Origin: CAZSXU01 sp964610505
Lineage (GTDB): Bacteria; Arandabacterota; Arandabacteria; JAGLYR01
NCBI GenBank assembly: GCA_964610505.1
Contig: CAZSXU010000032.1
Location: forward strand, 1 to 38,423
DNA length: 38,423 nt
Reading direction: 5' to 3'
Part shown: piece after piece, positions 15,948-24,477 of the stretch
How positions within the stretch are numbered: position 1 is the first letter of the stretch
How the letters are laid out: the number at the start of each line of letters is the position of its first letter
Program-made: the position numbers and the translations under genes
Notes under the pieces: model-generated
Database searches by the model: none
What the model was told of the DNA's origin: nothing
What the model saw: the letters and a program-made list of their open reading frames with translations, nothing else

Positions 15948-17663
15948 ATGTCGGACACCAACGGAAATCGAGCCGTTCTCGTGGTGGGTGCCGGTGTGGC
16001 GGGAATGCGGTCCGCACTGGACCTGGCCGACGCGGGCGTTCGGGTCGTTCTGGTCGATGAGAGCCCCACGATCGGCGGACGCGCCGCCGAACTGGAGCGG
16101 GCCTATCTGGACGGCGCGCCCGCCTACTGCGGAATCGCCCCGCTCCTGGACGCCGTTCTGGAGCATCCTCGCATCACGGTCCTCTCGGGCGCCACGGTGA
16201 ACCGGATCGGCGGCACACCCGGAGAGTTCAAGGTCCGGGTGACCCAGGCCCCGCTCCGTGTAACCGAAGAGTGCGACAACTGCGGGCGGTGTGTCGAGGT
16301 CTGTCCCATCAAACCCTACGACGGATTCAACGAGGGACTGATGCTCCGGACGGCCATCGACATCCGCAATCCCCACTCCGTCGCCGCCCGGTGCCACATC
16401 GAAAAGGAAACGCCCATCTGCCAGGAGACCTGCCCCGTCCACCTGAACATCCGGCGATACGTGGGACTGATCGCGGACGGCCGCTACGATGAGGCCCTGG
16501 CGGAAGTTCGAAAGCGCAATCCCCTGCCCTCCATCTGCGGGCGGGTCTGTCACCATCCCTGTGAGGCGGCCTGCAACCGCGGGTACCAGGACCAGCCCGT
16601 CGCCATCGACGCGCTGAAGCGCTTCGCCAGCGACTACGAGATGGCGCTTCGCAAGGCCGGCAAGAGCTTCCTTCCTCCCGTACCCAAGAAGATGGCCGAT
16701 GCACGCGTCGCGGTCGTGGGCGCCGGCCCCGCCGGTCTCACCGTGGCTCACGATCTCGCTCTCCTCGGCTACGAGCCGACCATTTACGAGGAGGCTCCGG
16801 TTCCGGGTGGAATGCTGTGGATCTGCATTCCCGAGTACCGGCTGCCCCGGGACATCATCCAGAGCGAGGTGGACTACATCAAGCATTTGGGTGTGGAGCT
16901 CAAGCTGAACAGGCCCATCGGGCCCGATCTGACCATCGACGATCTTCTGGCAGAGGGATACCGGGCCGTGTTCCTGGGGATCGGCGCCCACAAGGGACTC
17001 AAGCTTCGTGTGGAGGGTGAAGACGATTTCGAGGGCTTCCTGGACTGCATCAAGTTTCTGCGGCGAGTGAACCTGGGCGACACGTCGAAACCCGGCACGA
17101 AAGTGGTGGTCATCGGCGGTGGCAACTCGGCGATCGACTCGGCGCGGACCGCGCTCCGCGTGGGTTCCGATGAGGTCACCATTCTCTACCGGCGGACGCG
17201 CCGAGAAATGCCCGCCAACTCGTGGGAAATCGACGAGGCTGAACACGAGGGCGTGCGCCTCGAGTATCTGGCAGCCCCGGTCAAGATTCTCGGCGAGAAC
17301 GGGAAGGTCTGCGGAATGGTCTGCCAGAAGATGGAGCTGGGCAAACTGGACGCCAGCGGGCGGCGGCGCCCGGTTCCGATCGAGGGCTCGGAGTTCGAGA
17401 TCGAGACCGATTGTGTGATCCCGGCCATTTCCCAGGAACCCGATCTGGCGTTCCTTCACGAGGAGCACGGCCTCGAGATCTCGCGCTGGAACTCTTTCAT
17501 CATCGACAAGAGAACGGGCATGACCAACCGCCCCGGAATTTTCTCCGGCGGCGACGCGGATACGGGACCGGCCACCGTGATTGAGGCCATTGCGGCCGGT
17601 CACGTGGCGGCGGCCGGGATTCACCGATACATCACGGAGACGGGCAAACAGGACGCGCGATGA
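15948..17663 (+). CDS. gltD: HdrA N-terminal half fused to GltD/NfnB-like NAD(P)H flavoprotein
   Basis: 571 residues. Residues 1-~125 are an HdrA-type FAD half-domain: VLVVGAGVAGMRSALDLADAG, then GGRAAELERAYLDGAPAYCGIAPLLDAV (cognate of the PTNDCSIC-ILAPKM loop, with one Cys kept) and a ferredoxin motif CDNCGRCVEVCPIKP. From ~140 it becomes GltD/NfnB-like: CHIEKETPICQETCPVHLNIRRYVGLI, GRVCHHPCEAACNR, VAVVGAGPAGLTVAHDLALLG (FAD), GGMLWICIPEYRLP, VVIGGGNSAIDSARTALRVG (NAD(P)H), GIFSGGDADTGPATVIEAIAAG. This would give the Hdr assembly an NAD(P)H port. The continuation of both modules lies in the next gene, whose ATG overlaps this stop (ATGA at 17660). Confidence 0.9.
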   Translation: MSDTNGNRAVLVVGAGVAGMRSALDLADAGVRVVLVDESPTIGGRAAELERAYLDGAPAYCGIAPLLDAVLEHPRITVLSGATVNRIGGTPGEFKVRVTQAPLRVTEECDNCGRCVEVCPIKPYDGFNEGLMLRTAIDIRNPHSVAARCHIEKETPICQETCPVHLNIRRYVGLIADGRYDEALAEVRKRNPLPSICGRVCHHPCEAACNRGYQDQPVAIDALKRFASDYEMALRKAGKSFLPPVPKKMADARVAVVGAGPAGLTVAHDLALLGYEPTIYEEAPVPGGMLWICIPEYRLPRDIIQSEVDYIKHLGVELKLNRPIGPDLTIDDLLAEGYRAVFLGIGAHKGLKLRVEGEDDFEGFLDCIKFLRRVNLGDTSKPGTKVVVIGGGNSAIDSARTALRVGSDEVTILYRRTRREMPANSWEIDEAEHEGVRLEYLAAPVKILGENGKVCGMVCQKMELGKLDASGRRRPVPIEGSEFEIETDCVIPAISQEPDLAFLHEEHGLEISRWNSFIIDKRTGMTNRPGIFSGGDADTGPATVIEAIAAGHVAAAGIHRYITETGKQDAR

Positions 17664-20068
17664 AGAAACCCAAGTTCATCCCCGAATTCGAGGACATTCC
17701 GACTCCAAGAACCAAGATGGAGGAGCTGCCCGTGGAGGAACGCCGGGGCAGCTTCGTCGAGGTGGAGAAGGGATTCACCGAAGAGGAGGCGCTGGCCGAG
17801 GCGCGGCGTTGCCTGAGCTGTCGGCGCTGCATCGGGTGTGGTCTGTGCCTGGCCGAGTGCGACCGGAAGGCCATCGTCTACGACGACGAGCCCAAGACTT
17901 TGAACTTCGACGTGGGCGCCGTAATCCTCGCCCCCGGATTCGAGACCTTCGACGCCGGGCGGAAGCGGAATCTGGGGTACGGGAGCGCCGCCAATGTCGT
18001 CACGAGCATCGAGTTCGAGCGTATCCTCTCCCCTACCGGCCCCTTCGCCGGGCGTATCCTCCGGCCGTTCGACGGCGAGGTTCCCAAGCGGGTGGCGATC
18101 GTTCAGTGCGTCGGGTGCCGTGAGGAGGGCATCGGCGCCAACTACTGTGCCACAATCTGCTGCATGAACGCGATCAAGCAGGCCCAATGCACGAGAGAGC
18201 GGATTCCCGATGCGGAGGTGGCGATCTTCCACCGGGCCGTCCGTCCCTGGGGGCCGGGATCGGAAAAGTACTATCGAGACGCGGAAAAGGATCCCCGGAT
18301 CCGATTCGTCGAAGCGGAGGTCTCCGAGGTCAAACAGGCCGACGAGTCGGGCGGTCTTTCGCTCGCCTACTCGGCCGACGGCCGGGAAGAAATCGAGGCG
18401 TTCGATCTCATCATTCTCTCGGTGGCGTTGACCTCCCATCGTTCGGCCAAAGGCCTGGCCAGAAAAGTACGGGCCAAGACCAACAAGTACGGATTCTGTC
18501 TGACGGGTCCGTTCACGCCCCTGGAAACCACCGCCGAGGGAGTGCTTGTAGCTGGCGCGTTTTGCGGACCTCAGGATATCGGTGCCTCCGTCTGCCAGGC
18601 CACCGGAGCGGCGGCCTCCGTTCTGGCGTCCCTCGGCGTTTCACCCGGCGAGGCGGCGAGCAAACCTGCCGGCGACTCCCCTCCGGCTCCGGCCGGGGAC
18701 GGCACGGCCGTCCTCCTCTGCCGCTATGGGCTCAGGACTCTGGGCATGGAGGACCTCGAAAGTCTTAAGGAGAAGATCGCCGAGACTCCGGGAATCGAGT
18801 GGGTCACCGAAGACGATTTCCTCTGTCGAGCGCTCCGCAACACGGAATTCAAGCAGGAGATCCGGAAACGAAAGATCGGGACGCTGATCGTAACGTGCTA
18901 CGGGAGTTCTCACCGGGCTCTCTTCGATCATGCTTTCGGGAAGGAAGATCACCGGCCCGCCGTTCGAATGATCGACATTCAGTTTCCGGGTGCGGCGACG
19001 GCCGGATGGATCGCCGATCGGGTGGAAGAGGAGATTGCGGGGAGCGCCGCCGATACGACGGCGGAACAGAAAACCGAGATTCTCTCCAGGGTAGGAGTCG
19101 TAGGCGGAGGGCCGGCCGGATTGAGCGCGGCCCTGAATCTCGCCGGCCGGGGGATCGAGGTCGATCTCATCAGTATCGGCAGGGCCCTTGGAGGGCGCCT
19201 GAGAAGGCTCCAGCCCCCGGACGGCGTCGAAGAGACCGCCGAACAAATCGCCCGGTCTTTTGTCGACGCCGTCGAGGCCAACGGCAAGATTACGGTCCAT
19301 CTCGATACACGGGTGACGGGGATTTCCAGAAAGCCCGGAGCATATCAAATTACCGCCTCCAAGGACGGCAGTGAGGTGAGTTTCGAGTCGGGCGCCGTCG
19401 TCCTGGCTACGGGCGCGGCCGACTACGAGCCCACTGAATTTCCCGGGGACGGGCGTCTCCTGACCCAGGGAGAGCTGGAGGATCGGCTGTCGGCCGGAGA
19501 CACGAATGTCGCCCGGGTCGTCATGATTCAGTGCGTCGGTTCTCGAACCGAAGAGTACCCGGTATGCAGCCAGATCTGCTGCGCCCAGGCCGTTCGAAAC
19601 GCGCTGGCGATCAAGGCGGCCAAGCCGGAAGCGGAGATCACAATTCTCCACCGGGACATTCGCGTGTTCGGGCTGGACGAGGATCTCTACGCCGAAGCGA
19701 TGGAGAACGGCATCGCTTTCGTCAAGGTCTCCTCACAACCGGTGGTCAGCGAGGGAGCATCGCTCAAGGTCGATGTCGCCGACTCCGCCGGCGAGCGGAA
19801 GACCCTCGAGACGGATCTCGTCGTTCTATCGACCGGCCTTCGCCCGGTCGAAGGTGCAACGGGGATCGCGGCCGGCGTCGGGATTGAACTGGACGAATCC
19901 GGGTTCTTCAAACCGCTCCACCGGAATTTTCATCCGGTGGAGTCTTCCCGGAAGGGAATCTTCGTGTGCGGTCTGGCCACCGGTCCGAAGCCTCTATCGA
20001 GCTGCATTGTCGAAGGACTGGCCGCCGCAGGGCGGGCGGGCGCATTCCTGAGAAGCCGTACATCGTAA
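17660..20068 (+). CDS. hdrA: GltD tail + HdrA C-terminal half + second complete HdrA-like module
   Basis: 802 residues. Residues 1-~75 (VEERRGSFVEVEKGFTEEEA, then RRCLSCRRCIGCGLCLAEC, Cys51-67) are the ferredoxin-like tail usually fused to GltD-type proteins. Next comes an HdrA C-terminal half without its own FAD GxGxxG: VAIVQCVGCREEG...YCATICC (~residue 150). After a Pro/Ala linker (~330) there is an HdrA N-domain remnant (LLCRYGLRTLG, VTCYGSSHRAL), then a full FAD module VGVVGGGPAGLSAALNLAGRG (~475) with MIQCVGSRTEEYPVCSQICC (~625) and ILHRDIRVFG. No C-terminal ferredoxin. The two HdrA central motifs imply two cluster/flavin sites per polypeptide. Last gene of the operon. Confidence 0.88.
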   Translation: MKKPKFIPEFEDIPTPRTKMEELPVEERRGSFVEVEKGFTEEEALAEARRCLSCRRCIGCGLCLAECDRKAIVYDDEPKTLNFDVGAVILAPGFETFDAGRKRNLGYGSAANVVTSIEFERILSPTGPFAGRILRPFDGEVPKRVAIVQCVGCREEGIGANYCATICCMNAIKQAQCTRERIPDAEVAIFHRAVRPWGPGSEKYYRDAEKDPRIRFVEAEVSEVKQADESGGLSLAYSADGREEIEAFDLIILSVALTSHRSAKGLARKVRAKTNKYGFCLTGPFTPLETTAEGVLVAGAFCGPQDIGASVCQATGAAASVLASLGVSPGEAASKPAGDSPPAPAGDGTAVLLCRYGLRTLGMEDLESLKEKIAETPGIEWVTEDDFLCRALRNTEFKQEIRKRKIGTLIVTCYGSSHRALFDHAFGKEDHRPAVRMIDIQFPGAATAGWIADRVEEEIAGSAADTTAEQKTEILSRVGVVGGGPAGLSAALNLAGRGIEVDLISIGRALGGRLRRLQPPDGVEETAEQIARSFVDAVEANGKITVHLDTRVTGISRKPGAYQITASKDGSEVSFESGAVVLATGAADYEPTEFPGDGRLLTQGELEDRLSAGDTNVARVVMIQCVGSRTEEYPVCSQICCAQAVRNALAIKAAKPEAEITILHRDIRVFGLDEDLYAEAMENGIAFVKVSSQPVVSEGASLKVDVADSAGERKTLETDLVVLSTGLRPVEGATGIAAGVGIELDESGFFKPLHRNFHPVESSRKGIFVCGLATGPKPLSSCIVEGLAAAGRAGAFLRSRTS

Positions 20069-20410
20069 ATCGACAATCGGAATTCGTTCCTGGACTACTG
20101 CGTTGGTATCTCTTTCGCGTGGGCTTTCACCGCGCCCGGCCCGAGAGATAGGTTTTCCGGCTTTCGGCTCGCGGCTTTCGGTTCTTTGCCTCATCTTCGT
20201 CACCTTGACGGGACGGCCCCCTCCGTGTAATCTGTGCAATCTGTGGCTGCAGGTTTGTCGACTCTCAACTTTCGACTTTTCGACTCTCTGCCTCATGGGA
20301 ATCTGTGGCTAGGGGATTTGGAGTTGTCTGTCTGCCGAATCTGCGCAATCTGCGGATGAATCTCTTGGGTTGTCAATCCGTGTAGTCCGTGGCTGGACGA
20401 TGGAGCTCGC
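20069..20410. other. Intergenic region after the hdr operon
   Basis: 342 nt without a credible gene. It holds T/C-rich text and several 9-nt-period repeats in its right half (see 20229-20391). No clear intrinsic terminator or promoter was found. Confidence 0.7.
20229..20391 (-). repeat. Cluster of AATCYGYGN 9-nt-period repeats
   Basis: Dimers AATCTGTG-C-AATCTGTG (20229-20245), AATCTGCG-C-AATCTGCG (20338-20354) and AATCCGTG-T-AGTCCGTG (20375-20391), plus a single AATCTGTG at 20300. Within each dimer both octamers share the same substitutions. All lie in the same orientation, reading as CACAGATT on the minus strand. Confidence 0.85.
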
Positions 20411-21502
20411 ATGCACGTGGTCTTCTACGCATCCGCCCATGGGATGGGCCATCTGGTTCGGTTGTCCGAGATCGGCCGGGCGCTCCTGGAGATTGAGCCC
20501 GGCTGCCGCCTGAGCTATCGCGGCAGGGTCCGAAACTCGGTTCTCTCTGCAAGGACCGGACAACATTTCGAGGATACCGCTGAGGAAGTCGACGTCGGTC
20601 TCGTGGAAACCGACATGTTCACCCAGGACCTGGAAGAAACGGCCCGGAGCGGCGCCCGGCTTCTCGAGCGCTGGGACAACCTGCGCGCGCAGGAGGCTCG
20701 ATTCCTGCAGGAAGGAACCGTGGACGCCGTCGTGTGCGATCTCCCCGGCGTTCCCCTCGAAGCGGCTGCCGACGCCGGGATTCCCGGCATCGCCGTGGGG
20801 AACTTCTCTTGGGATTGGGTATACGGAGTCTACCACGAGACCCTGAAGCAACCCGTGTTCGGTCGAATGTCCGATCGGTTCCGGCGCGCCTACGGGACGG
20901 CCGCCTGCCTTGCCCGCATTCCCGTGGGACCCCCGATGACCGCCTTCGGGAAAACGATGGACGTGGGGTTGGTGGGCCGATCGGGCGATCCGGACAGGAT
21001 TGCGCAACTCCGCGAGGAATACGCAATGGGGACTCCCTGCGTGTTTCTGGCCATCCAGAAGGCGGCGGACCCCCGGTTGCTCGCCCGAGGCATCGCGCGT
21101 ACACCCGGGCACCGCTTTTTCGGATTTCTCGATCTCGAAGCGGAACGGACGACGTATACCCGCGTCAAAGACGAAGATCAGACGTTCTTTCCGGAGCTGG
21201 TATGGATCGCCGATGCCGTCATCGCGACGCTCGGTCACAGCATCCTCTCCGAATGCGCGGTCAATCGCACCCCCATCGTCACCCCGCCTCGCCTGGACTA
21301 TCCGGAGTACGAGGTGCTGCTCTCCGAGGGACGCCGCACGCATCCCATCGTAGAGATCGGACTGGAAGACTTCCGTGCCGGGCGGTGGGCGAACGCGATC
21401 GAGCAGGCCCAGACCCTCTCGCCTCCCGATCCTCCGCTCCCGGCCGACGGAGCGAAACAGATCGCGAGAATCATTCGGGAAAAGGCGAAGGGCACCCCCT
21501 AA
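20411..21502 (+). CDS. GT28/MurG-like glycosyltransferase
   Basis: 363 residues, ATG 20411 with TGGAG six nt upstream. N-terminus MHVVFYASAHGMGHLVRLSEIGRAL matches the glycine/histidine loop (H-G-x-G-H) of GT-B enzymes related to UDP-GlcNAc/UDP-sugar transferases and the N-terminal domain of L-arabinokinase. The middle has VVCDLPGVPLEAAADAGIPGIAVGNFSWDWVY, and the donor-side domain ends with ADAVIATLGHSILSECAVNRTPIVTPPRLDYPEYEVL. No membrane segment; probably a cytosolic or membrane-peripheral nucleotide-sugar transferase. It converges on malic enzyme with a hairpin between them. Substrate unknown; orphan with respect to neighbours. Confidence 0.78.
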   Translation: MHVVFYASAHGMGHLVRLSEIGRALLEIEPGCRLSYRGRVRNSVLSARTGQHFEDTAEEVDVGLVETDMFTQDLEETARSGARLLERWDNLRAQEARFLQEGTVDAVVCDLPGVPLEAAADAGIPGIAVGNFSWDWVYGVYHETLKQPVFGRMSDRFRRAYGTAACLARIPVGPPMTAFGKTMDVGLVGRSGDPDRIAQLREEYAMGTPCVFLAIQKAADPRLLARGIARTPGHRFFGFLDLEAERTTYTRVKDEDQTFFPELVWIADAVIATLGHSILSECAVNRTPIVTPPRLDYPEYEVLLSEGRRTHPIVEIGLEDFRAGRWANAIEQAQTLSPPDPPLPADGAKQIARIIREKAKGTP

Positions 21503-21508
21503 CCATTC

Positions 21509-21525
21509 AAGACCGAACAGTCAGG
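21509..21525 (+). repeat. 17-nt repeat AAGACCGAACRGTCAGG, copy 1
   Basis: AAGACCGAACAGTCAGG; a second copy differing at one base lies at 23017-23033. The two flank the malic enzyme gene. Confidence 0.6.
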
Positions 21526-21528
21526 AAC

Positions 21529-21563
21529 GGGAGAGGGGGCGACCGACGGCCGCCCCCTCTCCC
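21529..21563. terminator. Strong hairpin between convergent genes
   Basis: Perfect 12-bp stem GGGAGAGGGGGC/GCCCCCTCTCCC with an 11-nt loop, located midway between the convergent stops at 21502 and 21585. No U-tract on either strand, but position and stability fit a bidirectional transcription stop or 3'-end protection. Confidence 0.7.
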
Positions 21564-21584
21564 ATACGCGATGTGGACTGTAGT

Positions 21585-22919
21585 TTATTCTTCCGGAGCC
21601 TCGGGAATGAAGCCCTCTTTCATCAGCATCTCGGTCTCCGCCCGAGCTCGCTTGATCTTGGCCTCGGCTTCCTTGAACAGCGTATCCTTATCAACCTTCC
21701 TTCGGGCCACCCCCTGTTCGATGGCCTTCATTCCGACAGCGACCGCCTCTCTCGGGAACACGGTCCACTCGTCCATCGTGGGAATCAGATGGTCCGCGCT
21801 CAATCCCTGATCCGCGGCGCACGCGGCCAGCTCCATTGAGGCCGCCAGACACATCTCGTCGGTAATCATTGTCGCGCGGACATCCAGCGCCCCGCGAAAG
21901 ATCCCCGGGAACCCGAGCGAGTTGTTGACCTGATTCGGGAAATCGGAACGCCCGGTGGCCACGACCGCGGCACCGGCTTCCTTTGCCACCCACGGCCAGA
22001 TCTCCGGAACCGGGTTGGCGCAAACAAAGACGATGGGGTCCTTCTTCATCGCCTTGATCCACTCCTTCTTGATCACGTCGGGTCCCGGCGTGGAGAGAGC
22101 GATGACCGCGTCGCAGTCCTTCATCGCCGCATCGATGCCGCCGGTGCGGTTCTCGCCGTTGGACTTCTCGCACATCTCCCACTTCTCCACGAACTTCTCC
22201 TTGAGCTCCGTCCGGCCCTTGTGCAGGATGCCCTTGGAGTCGGTCATGAAGATGTTCTGAGGATCGACTCCGGCGGTAATCAGAAGTCGAGAAATACAGA
22301 TATTGGACGCCCCCGCACCGACCATGGCGACCTTCACGTCACCGATCTTGCGGCCCGTGAGTTTCAGCGCATTGACGAAGCCGGCCACGGTCACGGCCGC
22401 CGTTCCCTGCTGGTCGTCGTGCCAGACCGGGATGCGGCATTCGCGCCGGAGCGTGTCCAGGATCCGGAAGCACTTCGGCATGGCGATGTCTTCCAGGTTG
22501 ATTCCACCGAAGGAGGGCTGGAGCCACTTGACCGCCACGATGAATTCGTCGGGGTCCTTGGTATCCAGGCAGATCGGAAACACGTCCACGCCGCCGAGGT
22601 ACTTGAACAGAAGCGCCTTTCCTTCCATCACCGGGTATCCGGCCTCGGGCCCGATGTCTCCCAGGCCGAGGACCCGGCTGCCGTCGGTGATGACGCCGAC
22701 CAGATTCCCCTTGTTCGTATATTCATAGACCTTCTCGGGATTCTTGGCGATGTCCATGCACGGCTCCGCCACGCCCGGGGTATACCAAATGGCGAAGTCG
22801 TCGAAGCTTCGAACGGTCGCCTTGGGGACGATCTCGATCTTGCCCCGGTAGAAGGGGTGGAGCCGCATAGCGTCTTTCCCCGGTTTCATCGCCTTCTCGA
22901 TCAGCTGCTTCTCATCCAT
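21585..22919 (-). CDS. Malic enzyme (malate dehydrogenase, oxaloacetate-decarboxylating)
   Basis: 444 residues, ATG 22919 with AAGGAGG immediately upstream. Oxidatively decarboxylates malate to pyruvate and CO2 with NAD(P)+. Signatures: FAIWYTPGVAEPCMDI, GDIGPEAGYPVMEGKALLFK, VFPICLDT, PVWHDDQQGTAAV, the Rossmann site VAMVGAGASNICISRLL, and NQVNNSLGFPGIFRGALDVRA. The length fits the short bacterial/archaeal malic enzymes without a phosphotransacetylase domain. It lies 212 nt downstream of alanine dehydrogenase on the same strand, so malate to pyruvate to alanine conversion could be co-regulated. NAD versus NADP preference cannot be read from the sequence with confidence. Confidence 0.94.
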   Translation of the reverse strand: MDEKQLIEKAMKPGKDAMRLHPFYRGKIEIVPKATVRSFDDFAIWYTPGVAEPCMDIAKNPEKVYEYTNKGNLVGVITDGSRVLGLGDIGPEAGYPVMEGKALLFKYLGGVDVFPICLDTKDPDEFIVAVKWLQPSFGGINLEDIAMPKCFRILDTLRRECRIPVWHDDQQGTAAVTVAGFVNALKLTGRKIGDVKVAMVGAGASNICISRLLITAGVDPQNIFMTDSKGILHKGRTELKEKFVEKWEMCEKSNGENRTGGIDAAMKDCDAVIALSTPGPDVIKKEWIKAMKKDPIVFVCANPVPEIWPWVAKEAGAAVVATGRSDFPNQVNNSLGFPGIFRGALDVRATMITDEMCLAASMELAACAADQGLSADHLIPTMDEWTVFPREAVAVGMKAIEQGVARRKVDKDTLFKEAEAKIKRARAETEMLMKEGFIPEAPEE

Positions 22920-23016
22920 GTTGCCTCCTTCAGTGTACCGGATGGATATCCCAAACGCCGAACAGGCCTCTCCCGTCGATCGACCCGCCGCAGAAGCGGG
23001 CGGTCTGCTTTCCGCA

Positions 23017-23033
23017 AAGACCGAACGGTCAGG
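23017..23033 (+). repeat. 17-nt repeat AAGACCGAACRGTCAGG, copy 2, with operator-like inverted repeat
   Basis: AAGACCGAACGGTCAGG; the core GACCG-AA-CGGTC (23019-23030) is an inverted repeat. It lies upstream of malic enzyme, about 100 nt before its start, and copy 1 lies just beyond the end of that gene. A further partial inverted match (CTGTTCGGT) occurs near 23050. It could be a regulator site. Confidence 0.4.
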
Positions 23034-23131
23034 CCGCGGGGGTCGGATGCTGTTCGGTTTGGCGGGATAACCTGTCAGGGGGAACTCTACGGGGGTTCAA
23101 CACCCTCGCCTGCCTCGCCCCTGAGACTCAC

Positions 23132-24253
23132 TTACGTTGTCAGGGCCTCCAGTGGCTTGTGCTCTCGCTTTAGACTCTTGGCCACCGCCTCGTTGACGAG
23201 GTGGCCTCGGTGAGTCACCACCCCGCAATCGAGTCCGACGCGCTTCTTGATTGTGGGAACGAAACCCTCTTCCGCAATGTCACAGATCAATCTCGCGATG
23301 GCATTGGTCACCACGTGGCTGGCTGTCCGCGCCACGTTGCTCGTCATGTTCGGGACGCAGTAGTGAATTACGCCCTCTTCAACGAAGGTCGGAGTTCCAA
23401 GCGTCGTCGGCCTCGACGTTTCGATGCAGCCACCCTGATCGACGGCGACGTCGATGATGAGGGCTTTGTCCTGCATGAGAGAGAGCATTTCACGAGTGAC
23501 GACGATGGGCGCCCGCTTCCCCCCCGGTTCACTCGCGGCACCGACGACGACGTCCGCGTAACGGAGGATTCGCTGAAGGTTGAACTTGGTTGCGACCATG
23601 GTTTGGACCCGGCCGCCCAGCCTGCGGTCCATCTCCTGAAGGGCCTCGAAATTCACGTCCACGACCGTCACGTTGGCCCCGATTCCGTCGAACATGAATG
23701 CGGCGCTCTGGCCGACCTGGCCCGCACCGATAACGAGGACCTCGGCGGCCGGCACTCCCGGAACGCCGGGAACCAGGATTCCCTTCCCACCCATCGTATT
23801 TTCCAGATGCCGCGAAGCCACCTGACACGCCATGCGGCCGCAGATCAGGCTCATCGGCCCGGAGATCATTTTGCGCCCCGCGGCGTTCACCACCAGCTCA
23901 TAGGCGAGTGTGGTGATCTTTTTTTCGAGAAGAACGTCGACCAGCTGGCTCGGAGCGACCGCGATATGGAGGAAGCAACCGACAATCTTCTCGGGCGAGA
24001 GGAGCTCATACTCGTGCGGTTGAGGCTGAGCGATCTTGAGCACCATGTCGGAACGGTGGTAAACCTCTTCGTCGGCGTAGACGATCTCCGCCCCTACGCG
24101 ATTGTAATCTTCGTCGGAGAAGCCGGCCGCCGCGCCCGCGTCCTTCTCGACGAAAACCCGATGGCCCCGGCGGACCAGCGCGTGAACCCCCCCGGGAGCA
24201 AGGCCGACTCGATTCTCGAACTCTCTGGTTTCTTTAGGAATTCCAACGTCCAT
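23132..24253 (-). CDS. ald: Alanine dehydrogenase
   Basis: 373 residues from ATG 24253 (GGAGGG four nt before the codon); the longer frame to 24322 crosses the predicted promoter. Catalyses reversible NAD-dependent deamination of L-alanine to pyruvate and ammonium. Motifs: MDVGIPKETREFENRVGLAPGGV at the N-terminus, MVLKIAQPQ (substrate-binding Lys), GCFLHIAVAP (catalytic His), GPMSLICGRMACQVAS, dinucleotide site VLVIGAGQVGQSAAF, and the C-terminal YCVPNMTSNVARTASHVVTNA. Length equals the family norm of about 370. It may supply or use pyruvate linked to the neighbouring malic enzyme, and recycles NADH during amino-acid fermentation. Confidence 0.94.
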   Translation of the reverse strand: MDVGIPKETREFENRVGLAPGGVHALVRRGHRVFVEKDAGAAAGFSDEDYNRVGAEIVYADEEVYHRSDMVLKIAQPQPHEYELLSPEKIVGCFLHIAVAPSQLVDVLLEKKITTLAYELVVNAAGRKMISGPMSLICGRMACQVASRHLENTMGGKGILVPGVPGVPAAEVLVIGAGQVGQSAAFMFDGIGANVTVVDVNFEALQEMDRRLGGRVQTMVATKFNLQRILRYADVVVGAASEPGGKRAPIVVTREMLSLMQDKALIIDVAVDQGGCIETSRPTTLGTPTFVEEGVIHYCVPNMTSNVARTASHVVTNAIARLICDIAEEGFVPTIKKRVGLDCGVVTHRGHLVNEAVAKSLKREHKPLEALTT

Positions 24254-24293
24254 GAATGCCCTCCACGAGCCCTTCCGCAGCGCGCGACCGGGA

Positions 24294-24322
24294 ACACTAT
24301 GGTGTCCCAGCCCGTCAGACAA
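24294..24322 (-). promoter_or_regulatory. Probable ald promoter
   Basis: Minus strand: TTGTCT (24317-24322), 17-nt spacer, TAGTGT (24294-24299), about 40 nt before the ald start. The weaker -10 lowers confidence, but the spacing matches the other promoters here. Confidence 0.45.
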
Positions 24323-24418
24323 ACGCTAACCGCTGAGTCTAGGACCGCGACCCACCGATGTCAAGACCTTTTGCCGACGGGGCCGGGGGATCCGCCCTGT
24401 CCGGCCCCACACGTTGCC

Positions 24419-24447
24419 TTGCCCGGCAGACCCAGACATGATATACT
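24419..24447 (+). promoter_or_regulatory. Promoter of the GH57 gene
   Basis: TTGCCC (24419-24424), 17 nt, TATACT (24442-24447). The predicted start near 24454 precedes the GGAGGG ribosome-binding site and TTG start at 24478. Confidence 0.6.
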
Positions 24448-24477
24448 TTTTGCGGAATGTATTCACGGAGGGCTGTC

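Noticed and set aside
22920..22945. Promoter immediately before malic enzyme (TACACT)
   Set aside because: A TACACT box lies upstream of the start, but there is no convincing -35 at 16-18 nt; the gene may be read from the ald promoter.
22980..23015. GC-rich inverted repeat (CCCGC/GCGGG) as ald terminator
   Set aside because: Only five base pairs, no U-tract, imperfect extension; not distinguishable from background in high-GC DNA.
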